From an uncultured Clostridia bacterium (lineage in GTDB: Bacteria > Bacillota > Clostridia > Christensenellales > Borkfalkiaceae), in NCBI GenBank assembly GCA_944363045.1, contig CALVTT010000010.1:1-38385 (forward strand): a stretch of DNA of 38,385 nucleotides, in the 5' to 3' direction. Below are positions 13,312-21,230 of this stretch, piece by piece. The notes below the pieces were generated by a model. That model was not told where the DNA came from. It worked only from the letters and a program-made list of their open reading frames with translations, and ran no database searches. The first letter of the stretch is position 1, and each line of letters opens with the position of its first letter. A program made the position numbers and the translations under genes.

Positions 13312-13649
13312 ATGCGGTACACAGAAGAAGAGTATCGGGCTTTTCTCGAAGAACTCATGCAGAGGATCTTCGCGGAACACTCCAAGATCAGCGTGGCATC
13401 GGAACGGTGGAGAACATCTTTCACCGTGCTTCACCCTGATTTTGGGCAAAAAAAAGCGCCTCTGATAGCGCAGAGGCAAAGGAGGCGACAGGACAGGAAA
13501 ATATTCAGAAACAAGTTGCTGCGTCTCAGACGCTCGATGAAGGCCATACATCGGCGTTTGGAAGCAAAAGCCCTCTACGGGAACAAGAGGGAGCAACAGG
13601 ATACTCAAGATCGACACTTATTAAATTTACGACTCAGGAGGTCGATAAG
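13312..13649 (+). CDS. Upstream ORF of the integrase, probably joined to it by a -1 shift at an A8 run
   Basis: Starts at ATG 13312 with GGAGG 6 nt upstream. Residues 1-48 (MRYTEEEYRAFLEELMQRIF...TSFTVLHPDFGQKK) look like real protein. After the A8 run at 13448-13455 its own frame becomes an Arg-rich stream ending at 13794, inside the integrase. The -1 frame instead gives a natural-looking linker (SDSAEAKEATGQENIQKQV..) that continues without stop into the integrase (FTTQEVDKMSKSFKKEF) and contains no ATG, GTG or TTG for 70 codons. A joined product of about 459 aa is inferred. A one-base error in the homopolymer, or a true mutation, would give the same picture. Confidence 0.55.
13448..13478 (+). 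other. Slippery A8 run with downstream hairpin
   Basis: A AAA AAA in the upstream ORF's frame, then after 2 nt the perfect stem GCCTCTG-ATAGCG-CAGAGGC (13458-13477). On the minus strand the same parts make a textbook intrinsic terminator (stem plus T8), so function is ambiguous. Confidence 0.55.
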
Positions 13650-14675
13650 ATGTCGAAGTCTTTCAAAAAGGAGTTTATTGTCAATGGGATGGTCGCCCAT
13701 ATCATTAAACGGCCAAGCGGAAAAAACAGTTGCGTCTACGAGATCCGTTATCGAAGAAACGGTTTTGATATTTCCGTTTCGAGCGCTAACTTGATGGTCG
13801 CAAAAGCGAAATTCATTGAGGCTGCAAAAAATCCCTTCAAAAAGGAATATCGGGCAAAAGCCAAAAAAAGGGATATTTCCTTCGGGAAGATCGCTGAAGA
13901 GTGGCTCTCCTATAAGCAGGGGAAGATCACGGAAAAGTGTTGGAAAAGTTATAAGGTCATGGTTGAGACGAAGTTCGATGACGAATGGAAAGCAATGGAC
14001 ATTACCGAGATCCACACGAGCGATCTCGATGAGTTCATGCGGCAGTTCTCCGACAAGCCAAGGGCTTATGAGGATATGCGCACGATCTTCAGCTCAATTT
14101 TTAAGTATGCTGTTGCAAGCGGCGTGATCCAACATAACCCTCTTCAGCTTATCCCTTTCAAACGGGCAGAAAGAACGTCAAGAGAAGCGCTCACGGAAAA
14201 GCAGGTCAAAGCGTTCCTTGAACGCCTGAAAGATGTGAAATTCGATGAAATCAGGCAATGTGCATACGCGATCTACTTCTTCGGGCTGCGGCCATCGGAG
14301 CTGGATGCTGACGCGCGGTTTGAAAATGGCTTTTTGATTGCGCGCAATCGCAAGAGGAAAGGTGGGAAGATCGAATATAAGAAGATCCCGATCCCACGTC
14401 AGGCGAAAGGGCTGCTTGATTTAAGCAAACCCATTAAAATGCCCTTCGAGTACTCTAAATTTGCGCGGCTTATGAAAGAGGCGCTCGGAGATGATGGCCT
14501 TACATCCTATAATTTAAGGCACACGTTTGCCACACAATGTGCCGAAAAAGTTCGGGAAGAGGTCGTGGATATATGGATGGGCGATAGTCCGGAGCGTCTG
14601 ATCGGGAAATTTTACATCCATTATACGGACGATTTCATGAAAAATCAGATGGAACAGGTAAATTTCATAGTGTAA
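13650..14675 (+). CDS. Tyrosine-family site-specific integrase
   Basis: 341 aa from the internal ATG at 13650, which has AGGAGG 8 nt upstream. The N-terminus (SFKKEFIVNGMVAHIIK...YEIRYRRNGFDISVSS) is an arm-binding-type domain. Residues about 68-150 are the core-binding SAM-like domain. The catalytic domain shows GLRPSEL (Arg I), KIEYKKIPIP (Lys), NLRHTFAT (Arg II with Tyr in place of the usual first His), and FYIHYTD with the nucleophile Tyr. It ends 132 bp from the CCA end of tRNA-Thr, the expected integration target. It would catalyse integration and excision of the element. Confidence 0.9.
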   Translation: MSKSFKKEFIVNGMVAHIIKRPSGKNSCVYEIRYRRNGFDISVSSANLMVAKAKFIEAAKNPFKKEYRAKAKKRDISFGKIAEEWLSYKQGKITEKCWKSYKVMVETKFDDEWKAMDITEIHTSDLDEFMRQFSDKPRAYEDMRTIFSSIFKYAVASGVIQHNPLQLIPFKRAERTSREALTEKQVKAFLERLKDVKFDEIRQCAYAIYFFGLRPSELDADARFENGFLIARNRKRKGGKIEYKKIPIPRQAKGLLDLSKPIKMPFEYSKFARLMKEALGDDGLTSYNLRHTFATQCAEKVREEVVDIWMGDSPERLIGKFYIHYTDDFMKNQMEQVNFIV

Positions 14676-14690
14676 CGTCTGTATTGTTTA

Positions 14691-14712
14691 TTCCCCAAAA
14701 TGTTCCCCAAAA
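14691..14712. repeat. Direct repeat TTCCCCAAAA x2
   Basis: Copies at 14691-14700 and 14703-14712, 12 bp apart, between the integrase stop and the tRNA. Candidate integrase arm-type sites. Confidence 0.45.
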
Positions 14713-14755
14713 CAGGCCAAAAATCGATGAAAATCAAATTTATCATAAATGAAAA

Positions 14756-14804
14756 ACCCCACATATTGTGGTTATATCGCCAATATAACTACAATATATG
14801 GGGT
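14756..14804 (-). terminator. Long inverted repeat and terminator at the tRNA-Thr 3' end
   Basis: 22-bp arms (14756-14777 and 14783-14804, two mismatches that still pair as G-U in one RNA strand) with loop of 5, followed on the minus strand by TTTT. It starts 3 bp after the tRNA CCA, so it terminates the tRNA transcript. It is also placed to belong to the element junction. Confidence 0.7.
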
Positions 14805-14807
14805 AAA

Positions 14808-14883
14808 TGGAGCTACTGGCCGGACTTGAACCGGCGACCTGCTGATTACGAATCAGCTGCTCTACCGACTGAGCCACAGTAGC
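14808..14883 (-). tRNA. tRNA-Thr (anticodon CGT), CCA encoded; probable integration target
   Basis: Minus strand: acceptor GCTACTG/CAGTAGC, D-arm GGCTCAGTCGGTAGAGC, anticodon stem-loop CTGATT-CGT-AATCAG, T-arm CCGGTTCAAGTCCGG, discriminator T and genomic CCA. All stems pair. The integrase lies off its 3' end, so the crossover (att) is expected in the 3' half; the partial second copy would be beyond the left window edge. Confidence 0.95.
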
Positions 14884-14908
14884 GTGCCGCGTTTCACAAC
14901 GCTTATCT

Positions 14909-14937
14909 ATTATACGAAAAGCCCGCGCAAAAAGCAA
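14909..14937 (-). promoter_or_regulatory. tRNA-Thr promoter
   Basis: TTGCTT (14937-14932), 17 bp, TATAAT (14914-14909), about 25 bp before the mature 5' end. Confidence 0.7.
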
Positions 14938-14955
14938 GCGTTTTTTGCCGCGATT

Positions 14956-15858
14956 TTATACTTTTTTTCCGCGCGGAACAAATAGTCTCACGTCGCCGCG
15001 CTCCGCCGTCACCAAGATGCTCCCCTTTACGCCCTCCTCGCCGTCAAAATCCCAGGTAACGCTCTCCCCCGTCTCGATGCGGATGCGTTTGCCGCTCAAG
15101 GCGGCGATGTCTTTTTTTTTCACCCTGCAGCCAAAGAGGAAGAGGGAGGCAAGCGAAAAGTATTTGGTGAACTTTTGAAAAATGTTGGGCCGCGATGCCT
15201 GACGGATGACGACGACTTCCAGCTTGCCGTCCTTCATGCTGCCCGCGCGGTTGATGGGCCATCCTGCCACCGAGCGCCCGTTGAGCACAAAGACAAGCAC
15301 GGCAGAACCTTCTAATCGTTTGCCGTCGCAGTCGATCTTGAGGGGGAAGACCTCAAAATCGAGGTTGTGGAGGATGGCCTCCACGGCATAGGCAGCCGCG
15401 CCCATCACGCGCTTTAAGGGTTGGGGCGTATTATAGGTGGCGCTCGTGAGAGCGCCCGCCGCCACGATATACATGGCGCGCCGCTCCCCCACCTTCATGC
15501 AGTCCAGCCGCTCTGCTCTGCCGCCTAAAATGACGCCGAGCGCGCCTTTTAAGCTCCTCGGGATGCCGAGGGAGCGCGCCACATCGTTGACGGTGCCCGT
15601 GGGAAGGTACCCGAGCGGCGTCTTGCTGCCCTCTGCGGCCTGCAAAACGTCGTTGAAGGTGCCGTCGCCGCCTGCGAAGATAACGGCGTCGTACGCTTTC
15701 AGACCCGCCTTGACGCGCGCCATCAGCTCCTCCGCGCTCTCCGTCTCTACGGCGTCCACGCGCTCGTAATTATGATGCAGGCGCCGCTTGATATAGGCGA
15801 GCTTTTTGCCCACCGTACCGCGTCCGCTGCCGTGATGATAGAGAAAGAGACAGCGCAT
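14956..15858 (-). CDS. Diacylglycerol kinase-family lipid kinase (YegS/DagK-like)
   Basis: 300 aa, usual length. The N-terminal catalytic domain has FAGGDGTFNDV (nucleotide-binding GGDGT, residues about 61-71) and PTGTVNDVARSLGIP, a variant of the PxGTxNDFA motif. The C-terminal beta domain includes NGRSVAGWPINRAGSMKDGKLEVVV with the Asp of the metal site. These enzymes phosphorylate diacylglycerol or related lipids at the inner face of the membrane, recycling lipid from teichoic acid or glycolipid synthesis. AGGAGG 8 nt before the ATG; 2 bp from the trhP stop, so co-transcribed with trhP and trmR. Exact lipid substrate cannot be read from the sequence. Confidence 0.88.
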   Translation of the reverse strand: MRCLFLYHHGSGRGTVGKKLAYIKRRLHHNYERVDAVETESAEELMARVKAGLKAYDAVIFAGGDGTFNDVLQAAEGSKTPLGYLPTGTVNDVARSLGIPRSLKGALGVILGGRAERLDCMKVGERRAMYIVAAGALTSATYNTPQPLKRVMGAAAYAVEAILHNLDFEVFPLKIDCDGKRLEGSAVLVFVLNGRSVAGWPINRAGSMKDGKLEVVVIRQASRPNIFQKFTKYFSLASLFLFGCRVKKKDIAALSGKRIRIETGESVTWDFDGEEGVKGSILVTAERGDVRLFVPRGKKV

Positions 15859-15860
15859 TT

Positions 15861-17078
15861 TTAGCGCCTCCTGCGCAAGATATCGCCTTCGCGCAGCACA
15901 TAAGGGCAGTCGAAGGAGACCACTTCCTGCACGCGCTTGGCGTCGGTGCAGGGCGCGCCCGTGCTGTCCTTCATGTTGCGGACGGCGATCTTCTTTCCGA
16001 AGGCATCGGAGGGCGAGAGGATCTCGAGCGTGTCCCCTTCATAGAAGCGCGTGCGCATTTCGGCATATACGCGCCCGCAGCGTCCGGAGCCATCCTCGGG
16101 GTCCTCACAGCCTCTGACGACGGCGATGAATTCGCACGTTCCCTTGGTCTGGGAATTTTCATAGGAGACCGTCTTACTGTTCTCTCCCAGCATATAGGCG
16201 GTCGTATAGTCGCGGTGGGCGGCGCAGGAGAGCTCCTCTTGGAGCGCCTCAACGTCTCCCCCGTCGAGGAGGCGGCGATAGGCGTTGACGACGGTCGCGA
16301 GGTAATATTCGCTCTTCATGCGCCCCTCGATCTTGAAGGAACAGACGCCCGCGGCGGCAAGCTCCTGAAGGTGCGCGCTCATGTTGAGGTCCTTGCTGTT
16401 GAGGAAGTATGTCCCCTTCTCGTCCTCCTCTACCTGCGTCCAGCTGTCGTTTTTGCACTCCGACGTCCTGATCTCATAGCGGTAGCGGCACGCCTGCACG
16501 CACGCCCCGCGGTTGGAGGAGCGGCCGTCGAGGTAGTCGGAGAGCAGGCATCTGCCGCTGTAGGAGATACACATCGCCCCATGCACAAAGGCTTCGAGCT
16601 CAAGATCGGGGTTCTCGGCATGGATATCGGCAATTTCCGCTAAGGACAATTCGCGCGCCAGCACCACGCGGCTTGCGCCCAGCTCCTGCCACATGGCGGC
16701 AGCCTGCGCGTTGGTGGTATTGGCCTGCGTGGAGATGTGGATAGGAAGGGAGGGTGCCGCCTCTCTGCACGCGCGGAAGACGCCGAGATCGGAGATAAGC
16801 ACGGCGTCCGCCCCGAGGCGTTCGAGCGTTTGGAAGTAGGCGGGCAGCTGCTGAAAATCGGCGTTTCTTGCGAAGATATTGACGGCGACGTACACCTTCT
16901 TGCCCCGAGAATGGGCAAAGGCGATGCCCTCCGCAAGTTCTTCGTCCGTGAAGTTATCGGCAAAAGTGCGCAGAGAAAAACTCTTGCCGCCCAGATAGAC
17001 GGCATCCGCGCCGTAATAAAAGGCAAGTTTTAACTTGTTGAGGTTGCCCGCCGGGGCAAGCAATTCGGGTCTTTGCAT
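15861..17078 (-). CDS. trhP: Peptidase U32-family tRNA U34 hydroxylase (TrhP-like)
   Basis: 405 aa. It starts PELLAPAGNLNKLKLAFYYGADAVYLGG (TIM-barrel opening of U32 proteins) and has the signature EAFVHGAMCISYSGRCLLS, followed by RGACVQACRYRY; the four Cys match the iron-sulfur ligands of TrhP/RlhA-type proteins. TrhP makes 5-hydroxyuridine at tRNA position 34 using prephenate-derived chemistry. The adjacent upstream gene is a TrmR-like O-methyltransferase, which methylates that product, so the pair would form 5-methoxyuridine, as with Bacillus yrrM-yrrN-yrrO. Here one U32 gene replaces the two Bacillus genes. SD AAAGGAT sits before the ATG. Confidence 0.85.
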   Translation of the reverse strand: MQRPELLAPAGNLNKLKLAFYYGADAVYLGGKSFSLRTFADNFTDEELAEGIAFAHSRGKKVYVAVNIFARNADFQQLPAYFQTLERLGADAVLISDLGVFRACREAAPSLPIHISTQANTTNAQAAAMWQELGASRVVLARELSLAEIADIHAENPDLELEAFVHGAMCISYSGRCLLSDYLDGRSSNRGACVQACRYRYEIRTSECKNDSWTQVEEDEKGTYFLNSKDLNMSAHLQELAAAGVCSFKIEGRMKSEYYLATVVNAYRRLLDGGDVEALQEELSCAAHRDYTTAYMLGENSKTVSYENSQTKGTCEFIAVVRGCEDPEDGSGRCGRVYAEMRTRFYEGDTLEILSPSDAFGKKIAVRNMKDSTGAPCTDAKRVQEVVSFDCPYVLREGDILRRRR

Positions 17079-17082
17079 TTTT

Positions 17083-17679
17083 TTATCCTTTTTTCACGCT
17101 CATGGCGAGGCCTTCACCGACGGGCAGCACCTCCGTTTCAAGATCGGGGTCGCCCTTCAGCAGTTCGAGATATTCGCGGATGTGCTCGACGAGCATCCTC
17201 CGCTTGGGCGGCACGGGCACGGAGCCGTCCACCCAGCCGAAGAGCAGCACATCGTCGGAAAGCAGCACGCCGCCCTTCTTCAAGAGCCGCTTGCAGTCGG
17301 CAAGATAGCGGCGGTACTGCACTTTTGGGCCGTCGAGGAAGATGAGGTCGTATTCCCCGTTAAGCAGCGGCAGGATCTCCCCCGCATCCCCTTCGTGGAG
17401 CACGGCGCGTTCCTCCACGCCGAAGCGGCGGAAGTTCTCCCGCGCCCTCTGCGCCCGCTCCGCATCGAGCTCGATGGCGGTGAGATGAGCCTTAGGCGCC
17501 GTCAAGAGCATTGCGCAGGAAGTGAGCCCTTCCGCTGCGCCTATCTCGAGGATGCGGGAAGGCCTCCTCTTTTGCACGGCGGCAAGGAGATAGGCAAGCG
17601 TTTCGTCGGGGCAAGTGGGGTCGCGCCCCTTCTTCGCCTCCTCGCGCAGGGCGTAAAGCTCTGAAAAGCGTTCATCCAT
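17083..17679 (-). CDS. trmR: SAM-dependent O-methyltransferase, TrmR-like
   Basis: 198 aa, class I methyltransferase of the O-methyltransferase_3 type. Motif I is ILEIGAAEGLTSCAML (residues about 43-58), the acidic ribose-binding turn is LTAIELDAERA, and YDLIFLDGPK and GGVLLSDDVLLFG carry the metal/catalytic Asp residues. Bacillus TrmR converts tRNA 5-hydroxyuridine 34 to 5-methoxyuridine. The 4-bp spacing to the U32 gene supports that role over a catechol-type substrate. It starts downstream of an rnj-terminal hairpin; the SD is weak. Confidence 0.8.
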   Translation of the reverse strand: MDERFSELYALREEAKKGRDPTCPDETLAYLLAAVQKRRPSRILEIGAAEGLTSCAMLLTAPKAHLTAIELDAERAQRARENFRRFGVEERAVLHEGDAGEILPLLNGEYDLIFLDGPKVQYRRYLADCKRLLKKGGVLLSDDVLLFGWVDGSVPVPPKRRMLVEHIREYLELLKGDPDLETEVLPVGEGLAMSVKKG

Positions 17680-17691
17680 AGAAATACCAAG

Positions 17692-17712
17692 AGACCGCGT
17701 CTTGCGCGGTCT
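17692..17712. terminator. Hairpin between rnj and trmR
   Basis: Perfect 8-bp stem AGACCGCG/CGCGGTCT with loop TCTTG. On the plus strand it is followed by TTCTTCTT, on the minus strand only by TTGG, so termination of rnj transcripts would be partial. Confidence 0.5.
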
Positions 17713-17718
17713 TTCTTC

Positions 17719-19761
17719 TTACAACTCCTGCACGACGGGAAGGATCATGGGAGACTGTTTGGTCTTTTTGAAAAGGTGGTTTTTGACGGCGCGCTTTAAG
17801 GCAGCCGCAATGTCGGTGGGAGCCGTCTGCGCGTTGACGCTGTCGAGCGTCTTTTCCACAACGTTTTCAAGTTCGCGCAGCGCCGCCTGCTCGTCATGGA
17901 AGACGATGCCGCGGCATTCAACGTCGGGATCGCCTAAAACGACGCCGTTCGAGAGCACGACGGAGACGACGACGAGCCCCTCTTCGGACATTCTGAGGCG
18001 GTCTTTGAGCACTTCGCTCTTGCCGTAGTCCTCGAAGCCCTCGCCGTCGATGAGTCGCGCGCCCGCAGGGAAGCTCTCGCCCTGGCGCAGGCTGTCGTCC
18101 GTCACTTCGACGCAGGTGCCGATATCGGGAATAAAGATGGAGGAGGAGGGCATGCCCAGCTCTTCGGCAAGCAGGGCGTGCCGCTTCAAGTGGCGGTATT
18201 CGCCGTGCACGGGAATGAAGAACTTGGGATCTAAGAGGCTGTGCAGGATCTTGTGCTCCTCCTGGCAGGCGTGCCCCGAGACGTGGATCTTTTCGAGGCT
18301 CTCGTACACGACGTTAGCGCCCTTCTTGTAGAGGTTATTGATGACGCTGTAGATCATGCGCTCGTTGCCGGGGATGGGGCTCGCAGAGATGATGATGGTG
18401 TCGTTGGCGCCGATGGTCACCTTGTTGAACTCGCCCGCTGCCATGCGCGTGAGGGCGCTCATGGGCTCGCCCTGCGAGCCCGTAGAGATGATGACGATCT
18501 CGCGGTCGAAAAAGTTCTTGGTCTTTTCGACGTCGACGATGACGCCTTCGGGAATGGTCATCTCCCCGATCTTGAGGGCGGCCTCCACCACGTTGAACAT
18601 ACTGCGCCCAGAAAAGGCCACTTTGCGGCGGAATTTGACGGCGATGTCGATGATCTGCTGCAAACGGTGCACGTTGGAGGCGAACGTCGCGATGATGATG
18701 CGGCGGTCTGCGTTCTCGGCAAAGAGGTGTTCGAGCGTCGTGCCCACCACCTTCTCGCTCATCGTGTAGCCGGGGCGTTCGATGTTGGTGGACTCGCCGA
18801 GATACAAAAGCACGCCCTTCTTGCCGTATTCGGCGATCTCGTTAAGGTCGATGGGATGTCCCGCGACGGGCGTTAAGTCGATCTTGAAGTCGCCGCTGTG
18901 GAAGATGATGCCGTAAGGCGTTTCGACGGCGAGCGCCATTGCCCCCGCGATGGAGTGGTTGACGTTGACGAAGTTGACGGTGAAGCACCCCGCCTTGACG
19001 CGGTCGTGGGGCGCGACGGTCTGTTCGACGACGTTGTTCAAGCGGTGCTCGCGCAGCTTATTGTCGACGAGCGCCAGCGTGAGCTTGGAGCCGTAGACGG
19101 GCGTCGAAGGGTCGAGCTCCTTCATAAGATAGGGCACGCCGCCGATGTGGTCTTCATGCCCGTGCGTTAAAAAGACGCCGCGCACCTTGTTCTTGTTCTG
19201 TACGAGATAGGTGATGTCGGGGAAGACGAGGTCGATGCCCGGCATCTCCTCGGTGGGGAAAATGATGCCCGCATCGATGACGATGATGTCGTTGCCGTAC
19301 TCGATGGCGGTCATGTTCTTGCCGATCTCGCCCACGCCGCCGAAGAAGAGCACCTTGACGGGCTTTTTCTTCCTGCCGCGCTGCCCCTTCTCCTTTTGAG
19401 GCGCCTTCTCCTTGACGGCCTCTTTGGCGGCGCCCTGCGCCTTCTCGCCGCGCTTTTTGGGCTGCGCCTTTTGCGGCTCCTTCTTGGGCTTTGACTGTTC
19501 TGTCGCGGCTTCCGTTTTAGCTTCTGCCTTTTCGGGGAGCTTGGTCCCCTTGCCCTTGGCGCGGGAGCGGCGCTTGGGCTGATAGCCCGCCTCCTCCATC
19601 GCCTCTTTGCAAAAGAGCTTCTGCCCGCCCTTTTGTTCCTGCTTTTCTGCGGGCTCGTTCCCCGCATTCTTTTTGGCCTGTTCGCGGTTATACGCTTCGA
19701 TGCCGTTCAGAATGGCAAGCTCGATGGCGCTCCGGCCTTCCTGTTTTCTTTCTTTCTCCAA
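17719..19761 (-). CDS. rnj: Ribonuclease J with long Lys/Ala-rich N-terminal extension
   Basis: 680 aa from TTG at 19761, chosen because AAAGGAG lies 7 nt upstream; the frame is open 40 codons further but without an SD. Residues 1 to about 140 are low complexity, rich in Lys, Glu, Ala, Gln and Arg. The metallo-beta-lactamase/beta-CASP core starts at VKVLFFGGVGEIGKNM, with zinc motif HGHEDHIGG, then HSGDFKID, GSQGEPMSAL and HVSGHACQEEH, and a C-terminal helper domain. RNase J is a 5'-3' exonuclease/endonuclease for mRNA decay and rRNA maturation. The core is typical; the extension is roughly 140 residues beyond Bacillus RNase J and probably binds RNA or partner proteins (inference). Confidence 0.92.
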   Translation of the reverse strand: MEKERKQEGRSAIELAILNGIEAYNREQAKKNAGNEPAEKQEQKGGQKLFCKEAMEEAGYQPKRRSRAKGKGTKLPEKAEAKTEAATEQSKPKKEPQKAQPKKRGEKAQGAAKEAVKEKAPQKEKGQRGRKKKPVKVLFFGGVGEIGKNMTAIEYGNDIIVIDAGIIFPTEEMPGIDLVFPDITYLVQNKNKVRGVFLTHGHEDHIGGVPYLMKELDPSTPVYGSKLTLALVDNKLREHRLNNVVEQTVAPHDRVKAGCFTVNFVNVNHSIAGAMALAVETPYGIIFHSGDFKIDLTPVAGHPIDLNEIAEYGKKGVLLYLGESTNIERPGYTMSEKVVGTTLEHLFAENADRRIIIATFASNVHRLQQIIDIAVKFRRKVAFSGRSMFNVVEAALKIGEMTIPEGVIVDVEKTKNFFDREIVIISTGSQGEPMSALTRMAAGEFNKVTIGANDTIIISASPIPGNERMIYSVINNLYKKGANVVYESLEKIHVSGHACQEEHKILHSLLDPKFFIPVHGEYRHLKRHALLAEELGMPSSSIFIPDIGTCVEVTDDSLRQGESFPAGARLIDGEGFEDYGKSEVLKDRLRMSEEGLVVVSVVLSNGVVLGDPDVECRGIVFHDEQAALRELENVVEKTLDSVNAQTAPTDIAAALKRAVKNHLFKKTKQSPMILPVVQEL

Positions 19762-19920
19762 AAATAAGCTCCTTTGCCCGCGGGCACACCAAGAAGAGAG
19801 AAAAGATAGCTCCTTTCCCTGTTTATTTCCCCTGCGGGCGATATAAAGTGTATTTATCTTTTCACGCTCGGCGTGAACCATTCTTTAAGGATGCGGCGCT
19901 TGATAAATGCCGCTCCCTCT

Positions 19921-19949
19921 ATTTTACACGAAAATAGCATAAAAGTAAA
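19921..19949 (-). promoter_or_regulatory. rnj promoter
   Basis: TTTACT (19949-19944), 17 bp, TAAAAT (19926-19921). Confidence 0.6.
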
Positions 19950-20049
19950 TTTCTTTTCCCCGTTTTTTTGCGCAGAATAGGTCTTTTTTGGGGATTTTTT
20001 CCCATATTTAGTATGCTTGGCGGCGAATTTGAAAAAATGTCGTCAAATG

Positions 20050-20079
20050 CTTGCCAAACGGCAAGAGAAGGTCTATAAT
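20050..20079 (+). promoter_or_regulatory. serC-serA promoter with palindrome over the -35
   Basis: TTGCCA (20051-20056), 17 bp, TATAAT (20074-20079). CTTGCC-AAAC-GGCAAG (20050-20065) covers the -35 and looks like a repressor operator. Confidence 0.65.
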
Positions 20080-20156
20080 AATTTAAGATGACTTATGCGC
20101 GTGAATGGCTGCTATTATGCGTTTTCCGCGAATAATTTTATATTTGGGAGGTAAAT

Positions 20157-21230
20157 ATGAGAGCTTATAACTTTTCCGCAGGCCCTTCCCAGCTGCCCCT
20201 TGAGGTCCTCGAGGAGGCGCAGAAGGAGTTTTTGGATTTTGCGGGCACCGGGATGTCCGTCACGGAGATCTCGCACCGCAACAAGAAGTTTGAGGAGATC
20301 GTCAACGAAGGGAGCGCCCTTCTGCGCGAACTTTTAGGCATCCCCGACGATTATGCCGTTATCTTTGTGCAGGGCGGCGCCAGCCAGCAGTTTGCGGCAG
20401 TTCCCCTCAACCTCATGCACAAGGGCAAGGCGGACTATGTGGTGACAGGCAACTTCGCCAAGAAGGCCTTCCAGGAGGGTAAAATTTACGGCGATGCCGC
20501 CTGCGTCGCCTCCTCCGAGGATAAGACGTACACCTACATCCCCGACGTGAAGAGCATCCCCTTCCGCGAGGATACCGACTATGTGCACATCTGCGCCAAC
20601 AACACCATCTTCGGCACGCGCTATGTGGAGTTCCCCGAAACGACGGCTCCCCTCGTCGCCGATATGTCCTCCGACATCCTCTCGCGCGAGATCGACGTCA
20701 AAAAGTTCGGCGTCATCTATGCGGGCGCACAGAAGAACCTCGCTCCCGCCGGCGTGACGCTCGTCATTGCAAGGCGCGACCTCATTCAGGAGCCCCTCTC
20801 CATCTGCCCCACCCTGCTCAAGTGGAAGGTGCAGGACGAGAACAACAGCCTCTATAACACCCCTCCCTGCTTCTCCATCTATATGGCGACGCTCGTCCTC
20901 CGCCGTCTTAAAAAGCTGGGCGGCATCAAGGCCATCAACGAGATCAACGAGTACAAGGCGGGGCTTTTGTACGACTTCATCGACAACTCCTCCTTCTACA
21001 CCAACAGCGTGGAAAAGAAGTACCGCTCCATCATGAACGTGCCCTTTGTGACGCCTAATAAGGATCTCGACGCCGCCTTCATCAAGGGTGCGACCGAGCG
21101 CGGTCTCGTCTCCCTCAAAGGTCACAGGCTGGTGGGCGGTATGCGCGCCTCCATTTACAACGCTATGCCCGTCGAAGGCGTCAAGGCGCTCATCGAGTAC
21201 ATGAAGCAGTTCGAGGAGGAGAACAAATGA
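20157..21230 (+). CDS. serC: Phosphoserine aminotransferase
   Basis: 357 aa, full length. It opens YNFSAGPSQLPLEVLEEAQ, a SerC hallmark. FVQGGASQQF lies near residue 66, the PLP-binding lysine is in YAGAQKNLAPAGVT, and the end is RLVGGMRASIYNAMP. SerC transfers the amino group of glutamate to 3-phosphohydroxypyruvate, the second step of serine synthesis (also used for pyridoxal phosphate). GGGAGG lies 6 nt before the ATG. It overlaps serA by 4 nt (ATGA), so the two are translationally coupled and give consecutive reactions. No serB is present in the window. Confidence 0.96.
   Translation: MRAYNFSAGPSQLPLEVLEEAQKEFLDFAGTGMSVTEISHRNKKFEEIVNEGSALLRELLGIPDDYAVIFVQGGASQQFAAVPLNLMHKGKADYVVTGNFAKKAFQEGKIYGDAACVASSEDKTYTYIPDVKSIPFREDTDYVHICANNTIFGTRYVEFPETTAPLVADMSSDILSREIDVKKFGVIYAGAQKNLAPAGVTLVIARRDLIQEPLSICPTLLKWKVQDENNSLYNTPPCFSIYMATLVLRRLKKLGGIKAINEINEYKAGLLYDFIDNSSFYTNSVEKKYRSIMNVPFVTPNKDLDAAFIKGATERGLVSLKGHRLVGGMRASIYNAMPVEGVKALIEYMKQFEEENK

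Larger units (their letters stand above)
19762..20156. other. Divergent intergenic region between rnj and serC
   Basis: 395 bp. It holds an rnj promoter (19921-19949) with a long leader of roughly 150 nt, and a serC promoter (20051-20079) with a leader of about 70 nt. AT-rich in its middle. No additional gene or RNA family recognised. Confidence 0.7.

Noticed and set aside
13448..13478. Treating the A8 hairpin solely as a terminator
   Set aside because: It is a good minus-strand terminator, but no minus-strand gene upstream ends there; kept as ambiguous.
13456..13794. The upstream integrase-locus ORF continuing in its own frame
   Set aside because: The sequence after the A-run is Arg-rich and runs antiphase into the integrase; the -1 frame is far more protein-like.
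19762..19881. Earlier start for RNase J at 19881
   Set aside because: No SD there, while the TTG at 19761 has AAAGGAG at the right distance.
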